Below, one piece after another: positions 60,601-62,884 of a stretch of 64,000 nucleotides of DNA; position 1 is the stretch's first letter, and each line of letters opens with the position of its first letter. Below the pieces are notes generated by a model. It did no database searches, was not told the DNA's origin, and was given only the letters and a program-made list of their open reading frames with translations. Source of the stretch: Phoronis australis (Eukaryota > Phoronida > Phoronidae). The translations under genes and the position numbers were made by a program. The stretch is taken from positions 304,652-368,651 of the forward strand of contig NMRA01000094.1 of the NCBI GenBank assembly GCA_002633005.1, in the 5' to 3' direction.

Positions 60601-62884
60601 GTTTGTCAAAATTGGTGGTATTTTACCATACTTAGGCTGCTGTGTTGTTATGCTGTATTGTTATGCTGTGTTGTTATGCTTGTTAGCTTAAATGTGTGTT
60701 ATTAGTTACGTGACTGTGTACTCTGTGCTACCTACCCTGTTGATATTCTTAGTTTAAATGTGTGTTATAAGTTACCTGTGTACTGTGTGCTACCTATGGT
60801 GTTGATATTAGTTACCTGTGTACTCTGTGCTACCTAGGTGTTGATATTCTTCTTAGATTAAATGTGTGTTATTAGTATGTGTATTGTGTTCTACCTGTGG
60901 TGTTGTTATAAGTTACCTGTGTACTGTGTGCTACCTATGGTGTTGATATTAGTTACCTGTGTACTCTGTGCTACCTAGGTGTTGATATTCTTCTTAGATT
61001 AAATGTGTGTTATTAGTATTTGTATTGTGTTCTACCTGTGGTGTTGTTATTAGTTACCTGTGTACTATGTGCTATCTTGCCAAGCCATAACTGACTAAAG
61101 CATGAATCACTGGCACTATAAGCTGATCAGCATGATGCATATTGTGTCGGAAATATTTCAAATTGTTTTCCATACAGAACGCTTTCAAAGTTATCTCAAT
61201 TATCTCAGCACTGAAAGAACATAACATGATTTAGGAAACGCACTGTTTTGTTTTCAATGGCACACCAAAACAGTGGATGCTCAAGAGAACAAAATCTGAA
61301 AGTGGAGTTCACTTACCTCTCCGTAATGATAATTCATAACCTACCATGTGGCTCAGACTAATCACTCATGCATCCAATGCAAACAAAATAATTATCAAAT
61401 GAAGATGCAAATATGTAAAATATAATATGAAGACAATTGAATAAGTCACCACAAATGGCCTTCCTTATTTCTTCAGCTTTGTTTTGGTGAAATAAAAAAC
61501 ACATAGTATGCCCTAAGCATGGGCAGAATATCAAAACAACACATAGTATGCCCTAACCCTCGGCAGAATATCAAAACAACACATAGTATGCCCTAAGCAT
61601 AGGCAGAATATCAAAACAACACATAGTATGCCCTAACCCTCGGCAGAATATCAAAACAACACATAGTATGCCCTAAGCATGGGCAGAATATCAAAACAAC
61701 ACATAGTATGCCCTAAGCATGGGCAGAATATCAAAACAACACATAGTATGCCCTAAGCATGGGCAGAATATCAAAACAAAATTGAAACACTTCAGTCACC
61801 AGGTAGTAAGAACTATCATCCATGAGTCGACTTACGTAGAACTGCCAAAGAACATGTCATGGAAATCGACATGTTTTGAATCTACTCAAAAATAGTAGGC
61901 CTCCTATAGCTTACCAAGTAAATGACACCAATGCTGAACTCGTCGCTATGAGAAAAATACTAATTACGGTTGGATTTGTATTCCTTAAAAGGCCGTTCTT
62001 AACGGAGTTTAAGTCAGTAACGAATCATTTGACAAATGAATATCTTCCAACTGTACGTGGTCGTTGCTTACTGGCAATGATCACAGGCAATGTTCACAGG
62101 GCAATGATCACAGGCAGTGATCACAGGCAGTGATCACAGGCAGTGATCACAGGCAGTGATCACAGGCAGGCAGTGATCACAGGCAGTAATCACAGGCAGC
62201 CTAATTCTTACCAATATTGCACATTACAAGCCACTGTGCGTTTTTCCCGCGTTGATTAAGAGGTCACGAACCCCCTAACCACCTCATTATGGACACCAAT
62301 TACGTGTCAGACCTTTCATGGGGGTTTGTTGACAATGCAACCCTTATGAAACAATTTTATAACAATGACGCCACTATTTGAATGCGTATAAATCACTATG
62401 AAAAATTGTAAAATAATTTGATCCTTAAAAGATTGGGTAACCTCTGCAATGAATCCAGTGATTTCTAAGTGTGTCCAGTGGACAAAATTACAAACAAAAA
62501 ATGCCGATGTGGATGTAGGATTGACAATTATGTGGAGGTAGGACTGACGAAGATGTGGACAGAGGACTGACAATAATATGGACGTAGGACTGACAATGAT
62601 GTGGACGTTGGACTGACAATGTGTAACAGATGGAGAGACGAGAAAGATCAGAAATTCAAATTTTTTTTGAAGATTTATTTACCTCCAAGGATTAATTTGA
62701 AAGTTTGAGGAACTATTTTTGATAATGATATGATATATACCAAAATAATGCAGTACCTTCCTTTTTTATAAGCAGACAGGAATAGCATCGGAAAATGAAA
62801 TGTCACAATGACTTACCAGTCACTTCAAGCTGTATCTCAGGTGTGGTGTCTGTTGTGTCATCTTTTTTCCATTTCAATTTACAT
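18536..62884 (-). CDS. VPS13D: VPS13D, C-terminal 29 exons (5' part outside window)
   Basis: Twenty-nine exons in the window join with GT-AG borders and matching phases into 1556 complete codons plus TAG at 18536-18538. VPS13 proteins are bridge-like lipid transporters at membrane contact sites; VPS13D acts between ER, mitochondria and peroxisomes and is essential in animals. Visible in order: Asn-containing VAB/SHR-BD repeats (RNETG, VNLLP, VNKSG, ENRTC, DNYSE), SVDKVGTYFR, a ricin-like segment with QxW motifs (SQLWRM, QTWHF), VDNQLLG, the lipid-binding C-terminal helices (ILGSVDFLGSPLGLFNDV, NVGGLLKNVTHGVSNSAAK, GFFSGLGKGVVDTFTKPIAG), and a PH-like tail. NVGGL...THGVSNSAAK and the QxW segment point to VPS13D rather than VPS13A/B/C. 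The N-terminus and UBA domain would lie upstream. Exon 12 and part of exon 17 are artificially duplicated. A + strand acyltransferase gene sits inside one intron. Confidence 0.96.
18728..19114 (+). repeat. Dispersed repeat C, copy 1
   Basis: About 390 bp collinear with 51260-51647 on the same strand; shared landmarks are GCTAATTCCTTATCTCT, GTGTCCAGTAAGTATC and ACATTAGCA. It lies in the last VPS13D intron. No terminal repeats or coding capacity seen; type unknown. Confidence 0.75.
19191..19294 (-). CDS. VPS13D: VPS13D exon 28
   Basis: 104 nt encoding VRYYIELLIKQDVQSEEKRR and SLQMAQQ, in the PH-like C-terminal region. Acceptor gtttcag, donor gtatga; the first two bases complete an Asp codon split with exon 27. 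Confidence 0.92.
19533..19842. repeat. 50-bp array of exon-27 end plus donor, 6 copies
   Basis: Exact 50-bp period with unit starts at 19533, 19583, 19633, 19683, 19733 and 19783. The last unit on the + strand overlaps the true 3' end of VPS13D exon 27. On the - strand each unit is an exon end (CTGTATCACTGCAGATACAT) plus donor gtatgt. Five units keep the GT; the one at 19533 has lost it. Confidence 0.92.
19793..19956 (-). CDS. VPS13D: VPS13D exon 27
   Basis: 164 nt encoding FISIEQLRYGRESALRALIT and SDLYHCRYIDG, the PH-like domain core. Acceptor ctttacag. The donor at 19791-19792 is the outermost (5') of five identical donors spaced 50 bp apart, so the exon end is inferred from phase with exon 28. 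Confidence 0.92.
20155..22041 (-). mobile_element. Family A element, copy A3 (reverse)
   Basis: The reverse complement of the family 3' hairpin and terminus is at 20155-20185, followed by about a dozen GCCACTAGGGGGC-type units, ending near the decayed 5' end (ATGACGGCAATATGCAT, 22017-22033). The longest copy in the window; no coding capacity. Confidence 0.7.
22042..23680 (-). other. VPS13D intron, no recognised content
   Basis: AT-rich intron sequence between the family A element and the exon-26 duplication. I see no coding exon, RNA gene or clear repeat here. Confidence 0.5.
23681..23826. repeat. 73-bp tandem duplication of exon-26 end plus donor
   Basis: Two copies start at 23681 and 23754. 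On the - strand both read an exon end (AATGATTACAGAGAAAA) followed by GTGAGT. The copy at 23754 is used because it continues into the conserved exon; the other is a decoy donor inside the intron. Confidence 0.85.
23754..24007 (-). CDS. VPS13D: VPS13D exon 26
   Basis: 254 nt opening GFFSGLGKGVVDTFTKPIAG and continuing LDFASGTAGFLRDT, RRPRCCFGPSGVLPEYSE. This is the signature helix and linker before the PH-like domain of all VPS13 proteins. Acceptor ttacag, donor gtgagt. Confidence 0.96.
24081..24300. repeat. 42-bp minisatellite, 5 copies
   Basis: Near-perfect copies containing AATGTCCAACGACACATAC; open in several frames only because 42 is a multiple of three. Confidence 0.95.
24418..24945. 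repeat. 33-bp minisatellite, 16 copies
   Basis: Sixteen copies of ATGAAGTTGCACAGAGCAGG plus ATGGGTGTATAAT. Copies are almost identical, so the array is young and likely length-polymorphic. Long apparent ORFs on both strands are products of the period. Confidence 0.97.
25189..25392 (-). CDS. VPS13D: VPS13D exon 25
   Basis: 68 codons in phase 0: MTGGIADGVAGVILDERHAR ... GFKGLKHGFVGGMTSIVQQT, part of the amphipathic ATG2-C-like region thought to sit on membranes. Acceptor attattag, donor gtaggg. Confidence 0.96.
25697..25810. repeat. Trinucleotide tract touching an exon-24 splice donor
   Basis: AGC and AGTAAT-type triplets run directly into the donor of exon 24, which reads GTATTACTATTACTATTACA on the - strand, so the splice donor is itself part of the tract. 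Confidence 0.9.
25811..26052 (-). CDS. VPS13D: VPS13D exon 24
   Basis: 242 nt encoding DPFVQLHPFETSAFLLDQIL, ILGSVDFLGSPLGLFNDVTE and NVGGLLKNVTHGVSNSAAK. This is the most diagnostic VPS13D block. Phase 0 exit into exon 25. Confidence 0.97.
26374..26555 (-). CDS. VPS13D: VPS13D exon 23
   Basis: 182 nt encoding RYYFGAIKINTSRITLSVLK and LGVRLISFEDTKVEL, matching the vertebrate segment just before DPF..HP. Acceptor attcatag, donor gtgcgt. Confidence 0.95.
26660..26960. repeat. Degenerate 24-27 bp array
   Basis: Many imperfect units of TATGTGGCTCTGCTCCATAG with drift toward the right. Intronic; the apparent small ORFs on both strands are repeats. Confidence 0.8.
27418..27554 (-). CDS. VPS13D: VPS13D exon 22
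   Basis: 137 nt encoding VLQINVRKLTLVIEEKLLWK and LVQFVGVNEDEAEIE, matching the QRFTVQIEEKLLLKLL region of vertebrate VPS13D. Enters in phase 0 directly from exon 21. Confidence 0.95.
27838..28215. repeat. 18-bp degenerate minisatellite, about 21 copies
   Basis: Units of GTCACCTAGTAACACTGT / GTCACCTAGTAAGACCGC. One frame reads as a Thr-Ser-Pro-Ser repeat with no splice context, so it is treated as non-coding. Confidence 0.9.
28752..28889 (-). CDS. VPS13D: VPS13D exon 21
   Basis: 46 codons opening VDNQLLGTSRCDVLYVTPSK and ending KAVNASIFK, the conserved VDNQL element of VPS13 proteins. Acceptor attcttag, donor gtgaga. Confidence 0.95.
28890..30015 (-). other. VPS13D intron
   Basis: 1.1-kb intron. 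A + strand open frame at 29374-29694 and its - strand shadow have no recognisable family or splice context; no repeats stand out. Confidence 0.5.
30016..30165 (-). CDS. VPS13D: VPS13D exon 20
   Basis: 50 codons: VIMRLAGGVGLSLVNRVPEE LAYVLL, matching the vertebrate GG(I/V)GLSLINKVPEEL stretch. Acceptor actgcag, donor gtgagt. Confidence 0.95.
30525..30653 (-). CDS. VPS13D: VPS13D exon 19
   Basis: 43 codons of a polar, poorly conserved linker (RLSKPPLAKGCYTAEESKKT) between two conserved blocks. Supported mainly by phase 0 entry and exit and GT-AG borders (acceptor tttgtag, donor gttag). Confidence 0.85.
31069..31302 (-). CDS. VPS13D: VPS13D exon 18
   Basis: 78 codons: DGRLSCSLQGFYVQALGGLQ ... 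RPGSGLLSVKVVPDGPTRVL. RPGSG and IPDGPTR match vertebrate VPS13D. Second half of the ricin-like segment and the strand after it. Confidence 0.96.
31606..33073. mobile_element. Tc1/mariner-like MITE with TA target duplication
   Basis: The left end CCGTATTCACCCTAATAAG and the inverted right end CTGTATTTGCCCTAATAAG pair over about 25 bp, and each end is flanked by TA. 1468 bp with no transposase ORF. A 39-bp minisatellite lies inside. It occupies the intron between exons 17 and 18. Confidence 0.75.
31889..32083. repeat. 39-bp minisatellite, 5 copies
   Basis: Unit TCTGGCCTTACAGAACAGAC plus GCAGCGTACTTGTATTGTG at 31889, 31928, 31967, 32006 and 32045, nearly identical. Confidence 0.95.
33220..33444 (-). 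CDS. VPS13D: VPS13D exon 17
   Basis: 75 codons: EPGKRSQLWRMTSGGMLQHE ... STLVLDIADLALQPSKPSRL ... QTWHFTE. The SQLWRM and QTWHF motifs are the QxW signature of a ricin-B-like fold characteristic of VPS13D. A partial second copy lies at 34280-34359 after an N. Confidence 0.96.
33600..33740. repeat. About 20-bp degenerate array
   Basis: Imperfect repeats of TTGGTAAACGTTGCTCTATA. The same array recurs at about 34515-34655 as part of the duplicated block. Confidence 0.8.
33938..34097 (+). mobile_element. GCGGATTTAGG MITE, left part, interrupted
   Basis: Begins CAGTGGCGGATTTAGGATACC and follows the element at 34854 almost base for base, then switches to LINE sequence at about 34098. Confidence 0.7.
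34098..34278 (+). mobile_element. Non-LTR retrotransposon (LINE) ORF2 fragment
   Basis: An open frame reads coiled-coil-like ISLLERSLNLDRELLEQKNN and then GLMTRSRARWIEEGEKPSKY FLHLE. R-x-R-x-RWIEEGEKP-x-KYF is the linker just before the reverse transcriptase in L1/Tx1-type ORF2. 5'-truncated on the left and cut by an N at 34279. Confidence 0.8.
34279..34279. other. Assembly join (single N)
   Basis: One undetermined base. Sequence to its right restarts as a copy of 33365 onward, so it marks a contig join rather than a base-call problem. Confidence 0.9.
34280..35018. repeat. Second haplotype-like copy of 33365-34097
   Basis: Begins at the N and repeats 33365 onward with offset 915, a few substitutions and small indels. 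It includes 80 bp of VPS13D exon 17 (34280-34359), and diverges at about 35018 where the first copy enters the LINE. Probably an unmerged allele. Confidence 0.85.
34854..35165 (+). mobile_element. GCGGATTTAGG MITE, complete (312 bp)
   Basis: Left end CATTGGCGGATTTAGG and right end CCTAAATCCGCCTATG are inverted repeats. TATTT flanks both sides (34849-34853, 35166-35170), a likely short target duplication. No coding capacity. Confidence 0.75.
35786..35951 (+). mobile_element. GCGGATCCAGG-type MITE
   Basis: CAGGGGCGGATCCAGGATTT at the left and CTAAATCCACCACTG at the right form inverted ends of the same family as 34854-35165; the interior is shorter and different. Confidence 0.6.
36146..36345. 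repeat. 45-bp minisatellite, 2 exact and 2-3 diverged copies
   Basis: Unit CCCACTAATATTTCACTCAC plus CCAGCCGTGCCCATCCGTCC, intronic. Confidence 0.85.
36373..36484 (-). CDS. VPS13D: VPS13D exon 16
   Basis: 112 nt encoding DGVMTASSWSPQHNGQEFKE and TPDNYVMLKRK. Corresponds to the end of the VAB/SHR-BD region just before EPGKRSQ. Acceptor actttcag, donor gtaggt. Confidence 0.94.
36490..36815. repeat. 54-bp minisatellite starting beside an exon-16 acceptor, 6 copies
   Basis: Unit TACACACCATCAACATGTTG plus ACACTCAACTTACAAAGTCA. The first unit begins within about 8 nt of the exon 16 acceptor at 36485, so it occupies the polypyrimidine and branch-point zone. Confidence 0.92.
36984..37213 (-). CDS. 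VPS13D: VPS13D exon 15
   Basis: 230 nt opening VQIRYYQSN, then SSVPYAWDEPTLKPHLTCSV and YENFIYISFTKT. YAWDEPTL and YENFIYI are VPS13D/VPS13 hallmarks. Acceptor ctttag, donor gtaggt. Confidence 0.97.
37569..37692 (-). CDS. VPS13D: VPS13D exon 14
   Basis: 124 nt: GDQMYPLFLRVETVLQGATF FVVF and PPPFRIDNYSE. FRIDN carries the conserved Asn of a VAB repeat, the adaptor-binding surface of VPS13 proteins. Confidence 0.96.
38138..38313 (-). CDS. VPS13D: VPS13D exon 13
   Basis: 176 nt including AFHWPRHDLDQLLCVRMAD and CRWSGGFQIERIDSFHVNMR. FHWPR.D.DQLLCVR is nearly identical to vertebrate VPS13D. Donor gtgtgg is a weak but phase-required site. Confidence 0.96.
38375..38500. repeat. About 45-bp repeat, 3 copies
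   Basis: Diverged units of CACTAAGCAGACCTCAGTGA with GGGACTGTTGCCA. The third unit is also the left edge of the block duplicated across the N at 39171. Confidence 0.8.
38456..39170. repeat. Duplicated 715-bp block, copy 1 (probable allele)
   Basis: Repeated at 39172-39886 with offset 716 and only about five substitutions. It carries VPS13D exon 12 and flanking intron and abuts the N at 39171. Confidence 0.9.
38781..38925 (-). CDS. VPS13D: VPS13D exon 12, second (probably artefactual) copy
   Basis: 145 nt encoding VYTIGIDVRQGRGHYQDTKI and ENRTCHKLAFAQRHLVMER, with intact splice sites. The same exon occurs at 39497-39641. Because 145 is not a multiple of three, using both would break the frame, so only one belongs in the transcript. 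Confidence 0.85.
39171..39171. other. Assembly join (single N)
   Basis: One undetermined base exactly between the two copies of the 715-bp block. Confidence 0.9.
39172..39886. repeat. Duplicated 715-bp block, copy 2 (probable allele)
   Basis: Copy of 38456-39170; unique sequence resumes right after it. Differences include C/T at the CTATYGTT site, G/A at CTGRATG and T/A at TTGWAAC. Confidence 0.9.
39497..39641 (-). CDS. VPS13D: VPS13D exon 12
   Basis: 145 nt; ENRTCHKLAFAQ is a VAB repeat with its conserved Asn, matching DNKSSHKLAFAQ in vertebrates. Acceptor ttgcag, donor gtgagt. The split Trp codon with exon 11 fixes the phase. Confidence 0.95.
40061..40430. repeat. 92-bp array of exon-11 end plus donor, 4 copies
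   Basis: Exact 92-bp period: the exon-end position recurs at 40061, 40153, 40245 and 40337. On the - strand every unit reads GACTCTAACAGACCTGAATG followed by donor GTTAGTAT. The copy at 40337 continues into the conserved exon; the other three are decoy exon ends with intact donors. Confidence 0.95.
40337..40468 (-). CDS. VPS13D: VPS13D exon 11
   Basis: 132 nt encoding CSMRLGRSVHGSSTLPKWCN RFSMESGIGMRRLRV ... NRPEW, matching WCNRFSLEGGSGVQALRV in vertebrates. Acceptor cttcag; the donor at 40331-40336 is the first of four tandem donors. Confidence 0.95.
40469..41460 (-). other. VPS13D intron
   Basis: 1-kb intron; short chance open frames on both strands only, no repeat or RNA feature seen. 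Confidence 0.55.
41461..41627 (-). CDS. VPS13D: VPS13D exon 10
   Basis: 167 nt: LFVSAPFWLVNKSGLPLLFR QDGG ... EEHEVARSVVPLLFSYSDKD. APYW.INK(T/S)GLPL is a classic VAB repeat motif; the Asn of VNKSG is the conserved one. Confidence 0.97.
41965..42144 (-). CDS. VPS13D: VPS13D exon 9
   Basis: 60 codons: ALELGIFIENLPHCKELIIP PGTTDYLAF ... LNVRIEGRKGGALK, matching CKELLIPPGT in vertebrates. Donor gtgcag is phase-required. About 50 bp of this exon is echoed in the intron at 42173-42222. Confidence 0.95.
42319..42544 (-). CDS. VPS13D: VPS13D exon 8
   Basis: 226 nt: FCVSVTKENYPYHTTSKRSV ... TLTPPVVIVNLLPIELHFYL ... ISGRIKPSKKAALPS. VNLLPIEL carries the conserved VAB Asn. Acceptor cactag, donor gtaagt. 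Confidence 0.97.
42895..42980. repeat. 28-bp tandem repeat, 3 copies
   Basis: Perfect copies of ACATTTTAAATAAAACAGTC plus TACATCAC, intronic. Confidence 0.9.
43058..43265 (-). CDS. VPS13D: VPS13D exon 7
   Basis: 208 nt: SMPVPLQYVGCRIWVRPTNW SVGFCDQPIEWRDV. The VPLQY...RIWVRP turn is typical of VPS13 VAB repeats. Acceptor accttcag, donor gtaatg. Confidence 0.95.
43340..43572. repeat. About 21-bp array, 11 copies
   Basis: Diverged units of GTACTGCATAACTATATATC lying about 75 nt upstream of exon 7 in transcript direction. Confidence 0.88.
43673..43987. repeat. 45-bp minisatellite, 7 copies
   Basis: Copies of AAGTCATATCTGAATCAGGT plus AATGGCACATAACTGTGTTT, nearly identical; open on both strands because 45 is a multiple of three. 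Confidence 0.96.
44244..44391 (-). CDS. VPS13D: VPS13D exon 6
   Basis: 148 nt: SLLPSARIVFSVKLKDNARK VITVRSALMVYNGLNEQIEI. ITVRSAL.V.N is a VAB repeat strand with its Asn. Acceptor ttcccag, donor gtaaga. Confidence 0.95.
44870..45004 (-). CDS. VPS13D: VPS13D exon 5
   Basis: 45 codons: THELKTHQLVVKVSGFEKVS PISVDKVGTYFR. P(I/V)SVDKVG.FFR is one of the best conserved VPS13D motifs. Phase 0 at both ends. Confidence 0.96.
45424..45541 (-). CDS. VPS13D: VPS13D exon 4
   Basis: 118 nt: ESDWTIVLPGDEIPFMFEEK DKIRHK, matching the W.I..PGEE.PF.FE vertebrate stretch. An imperfect intronic duplication (about 45200-45410) precedes its donor side. Confidence 0.94.
45684..46472 (-). mobile_element. Family A element, copy A4 (3'-truncated)
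   Basis: Reverse orientation: core units GCCACTAGGTGG and GCCACTAGGGGGC, ending at the family 5' end (ATGTGGGCGCATAAAAA). The 3' hairpin and terminus are absent. Confidence 0.7.
46770..46966. repeat. 33-bp minisatellite, 6 copies
   Basis: Units of GAGATATGATGTTGACAATG plus TAGCCAAATGTGT, ending about 40 nt from VPS13D exon 3. Confidence 0.95.
47008..47154 (-). CDS. VPS13D: VPS13D exon 3
   Basis: 147 nt: RRRDPFIPYSLRNETGCKLS FTTIV. PF.PY.LRN.TG is the start of a VAB repeat; both flanking split codons agree with neighbours. Acceptor ccatag, donor gtaaaa. Confidence 0.95.
48041..48152 (-). CDS. VPS13D: VPS13D exon 2 of window
   Basis: 112 nt: REVLNVNLTSALLDQYAKTK KTWTDDYY, resembling the LxVNLT.ALL block before the VAB domain. 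Acceptor cttgtcag, donor gtaag. Its acceptor end is echoed upstream. Confidence 0.92.
48110..48380. repeat. 84-90 bp echoes of exon-2 start plus acceptor, 3-4 copies
   Basis: TCAAGTAG landmarks at 48110 (real exon), 48194, 48281 and a remnant at 48371. On the - strand the copies read TTTTTGTCAG then a decayed exon start. Copy 3 still encodes REVLNVSLTPGLLDI before a stop; copy 2 has TAA after three codons. Confidence 0.85.
48381..50820 (-). other. VPS13D large intron, left part
   Basis: No coding exon or named repeat seen; small open frames (for example 48861-49169 +) lack recognisable family or splice support. Confidence 0.45.
50821..51242 (-). mobile_element. Family A element, copy A5 (3'-truncated)
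   Basis: Reverse orientation: three core units (TACCACTAGGGGGCAC and relatives) and an intact 5' palindrome, ACCCACATATAAATATGTGG, near 51212-51231. Hairpin and terminus are missing. Confidence 0.7.
51260..51647 (+). repeat. Dispersed repeat C, copy 2
   Basis: Collinear with 18728-19114; roughly 75 percent similar by eye. Follows directly after family A copy A5. Confidence 0.75.
51656..51776. repeat. Short tandem repeat, 3 copies
   Basis: Units of TTTTTATGACTGGTATTCCT plus ATATTCTTGTCTCACTAGA with small deletions, adjacent to the palindrome. Confidence 0.75.
51779..52268. mobile_element. Foldback element, about 200-bp inverted arms
   Basis: AAGGTACCTAAACTACA at the left is mirrored at the right end, and pairing continues through CGTGAGTCGTGTTCATGC, CACGCACCCAAATACACGGG and AACGGACCGCCAAACAC. 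The centre holds three 21-bp copies of CGGTCCGTAAACCGTGTTTGG. No coding capacity. Confidence 0.8.
53126..53126. other. Assembly join (single N)
   Basis: One undetermined base. Unlike the other two Ns I find no duplicated block spanning it. Confidence 0.7.
53139..53590. pseudogene. Inverted pair of THAP-like gene starts
   Basis: On the + strand an ATG at 53176 opens MPHCCCVPGCTHY; on the - strand an ATG at 53550 opens MPHCCCLPGCTHYGPK and stays open toward LSEVLELFRRCQVCGEGV. The C-x2-4-C start after Met-Pro is how THAP zinc fingers begin, but the rest of the domain is missing. Upstream homology extends about 40 bp in both. They point at each other, so this is an inverted duplication of a 5' end, perhaps from a transposon-derived THAP gene. 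Confidence 0.5.
54361..55994. mobile_element. Long-TIR element, about 190-bp arms, 1.25-kb interior
   Basis: The left arm 54361-54545 starts CACACGGGTGAGAA and runs through ACCTCCGGGGATCAAATGGG and GACGCACCTAAAAACATGAC; the right arm 55799-55994 is its reverse complement with scattered changes. Arms contain internal repeats of a GGACCGCCGGGGACTGAAC type. The interior has a 44-bp minisatellite and one 87-codon open frame (55087-55350, -) without recognisable family. Confidence 0.78.
55441..55650. repeat. 44-bp minisatellite, 5 copies
   Basis: Units of GATATGTTTCACAACGAGGT plus GACAAGCAGAACTATACCCG, nearly identical, inside the long-TIR element. Confidence 0.93.
55995..58828 (+). other. VPS13D large intron, before the nested gene
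   Basis: No confident gene. 57407-57530 is bracketed by TTTTTATAG and GACAACAG/gtaagg on the + strand and could be a 5' UTR exon of the acyltransferase gene; this is speculation. The - strand open frame 57402-57602 is discussed among the rejected items. Confidence 0.4.
58818..58828 (+). promoter_or_regulatory. Probable 3' splice site before the nested gene's ATG
   Basis: TTGGATTGCAG, 31 nt upstream of the chosen ATG, preceded by AT-rich intron-like sequence. If used, the transcript has at least one upstream non-coding exon and is not simply a retrocopy. Confidence 0.5.
58860..60395 (+). CDS. Membrane-anchored condensation-domain-like acyltransferase (511 aa)
   Basis: Uninterrupted frame; ATG at 58860 (MDEREVVVLG) chosen because TTGGATTGCAG at 58818-58828 looks like a splice acceptor ending a 5' UTR intron and the frame upstream lacks an ATG. 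Residues 6-32 are a hydrophobic anchor. Then come ALRNLAERHPLLNARI (about 92-107), GPLWRVRFV (about 157-165), the active-site motif HHSISDG (193-199; His194 would be catalytic) and EETEQLKLKCHANCVTVHGA before a helix. This order is that of the CoA-dependent acyltransferase/condensation superfamily (NRPS C domains, PapA, alcohol acetyltransferases). The reaction would be acyl transfer to an alcohol or amine; the substrate cannot be read from sequence. No NRPS carrier or adenylation domain is present, so it is stand-alone. It lies antisense within a VPS13D intron and is visibly more GC-rich than its surroundings. Confidence 0.85.
   Translation: MDEREVVVLGLTPLLLLAVLVGFVTGTTIFFLTRLFAERSIAAGSRRQSIYHKPGVIRPLLPNEIMTELLEDVVFIVFVESKHEIPGGTIYPALRNLAERHPLLNARIVTDTTMTNKECRYFEEITENKSIDFEDIRTQPWEEVLRDLTVDKIDSSSGPLWRVRFVTVHGSHNISTDSTLPKLHKYALILNFHHSISDGACLPDLCSTLIKDVDTLLSGGDIDSYSPRQMVHIERLPIELRRPAKWRESLSLYIQLMKDQLFGTKNVYLESFPPREHESPAHTKVIDFHLPTEETEQLKLKCHANCVTVHGALTAAAVMAIYKLCETKKARSLTMHTMHAINIRNQCRPPVSNTDLGSLFTGVFIDLSVTPHQDFWTLAQTVANDLHSRIKAKKHLKLQSAIISLMTKMSYDKRVEMMLADDVQKRKVCISMSNMGVIEDLFQYSNIDVTKFLGCTAEHRLPIGSVFGNVIATFRGQLNWTVSYHTNITSEAEAMNYRDVIKETLLEAIQN
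60640..61075. repeat. Degenerate array downstream of the nested gene
   Basis: Interleaved imperfect units of GTTACCTGTGTACTGTGTGC, TACCTATGGTGTTGATATT and TTAAATGTGTGTTATTAGT. Probably in or just after its 3' UTR. Confidence 0.8.
61499..61779. repeat. 40-bp minisatellite, 7 copies
   Basis: Units of ACACATAGTATGCCCTAAGC plus ATGGGCAGAATATCAAAACA. A CCTCGG variant alternates with the CATGGG type in the first copies, suggesting two-unit duplications. Confidence 0.95.
62085..62200. repeat. 13-bp tandem repeat
   Basis: About eight copies of AGGCAGTGATCAC. Confidence 0.9.
62503..62622. repeat. About 24-bp tandem repeat, 5 copies
   Basis: Diverged units of GATGTGGACGTAGGACTGAC plus AAT. Confidence 0.85.
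62817..62884 (-). CDS. VPS13D: VPS13D exon 1 of window
   Basis: 68 nt between acceptor ttacag and donor gtaagt: CKLKWKKDDTTDTTPEIQLE VT plus G, which completes a Gly codon with the GC opening the exon at 48152. Support is phase, borders and strand-like composition; the sequence itself is weakly conserved. The preceding exons lie beyond 64000. Confidence 0.72.
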
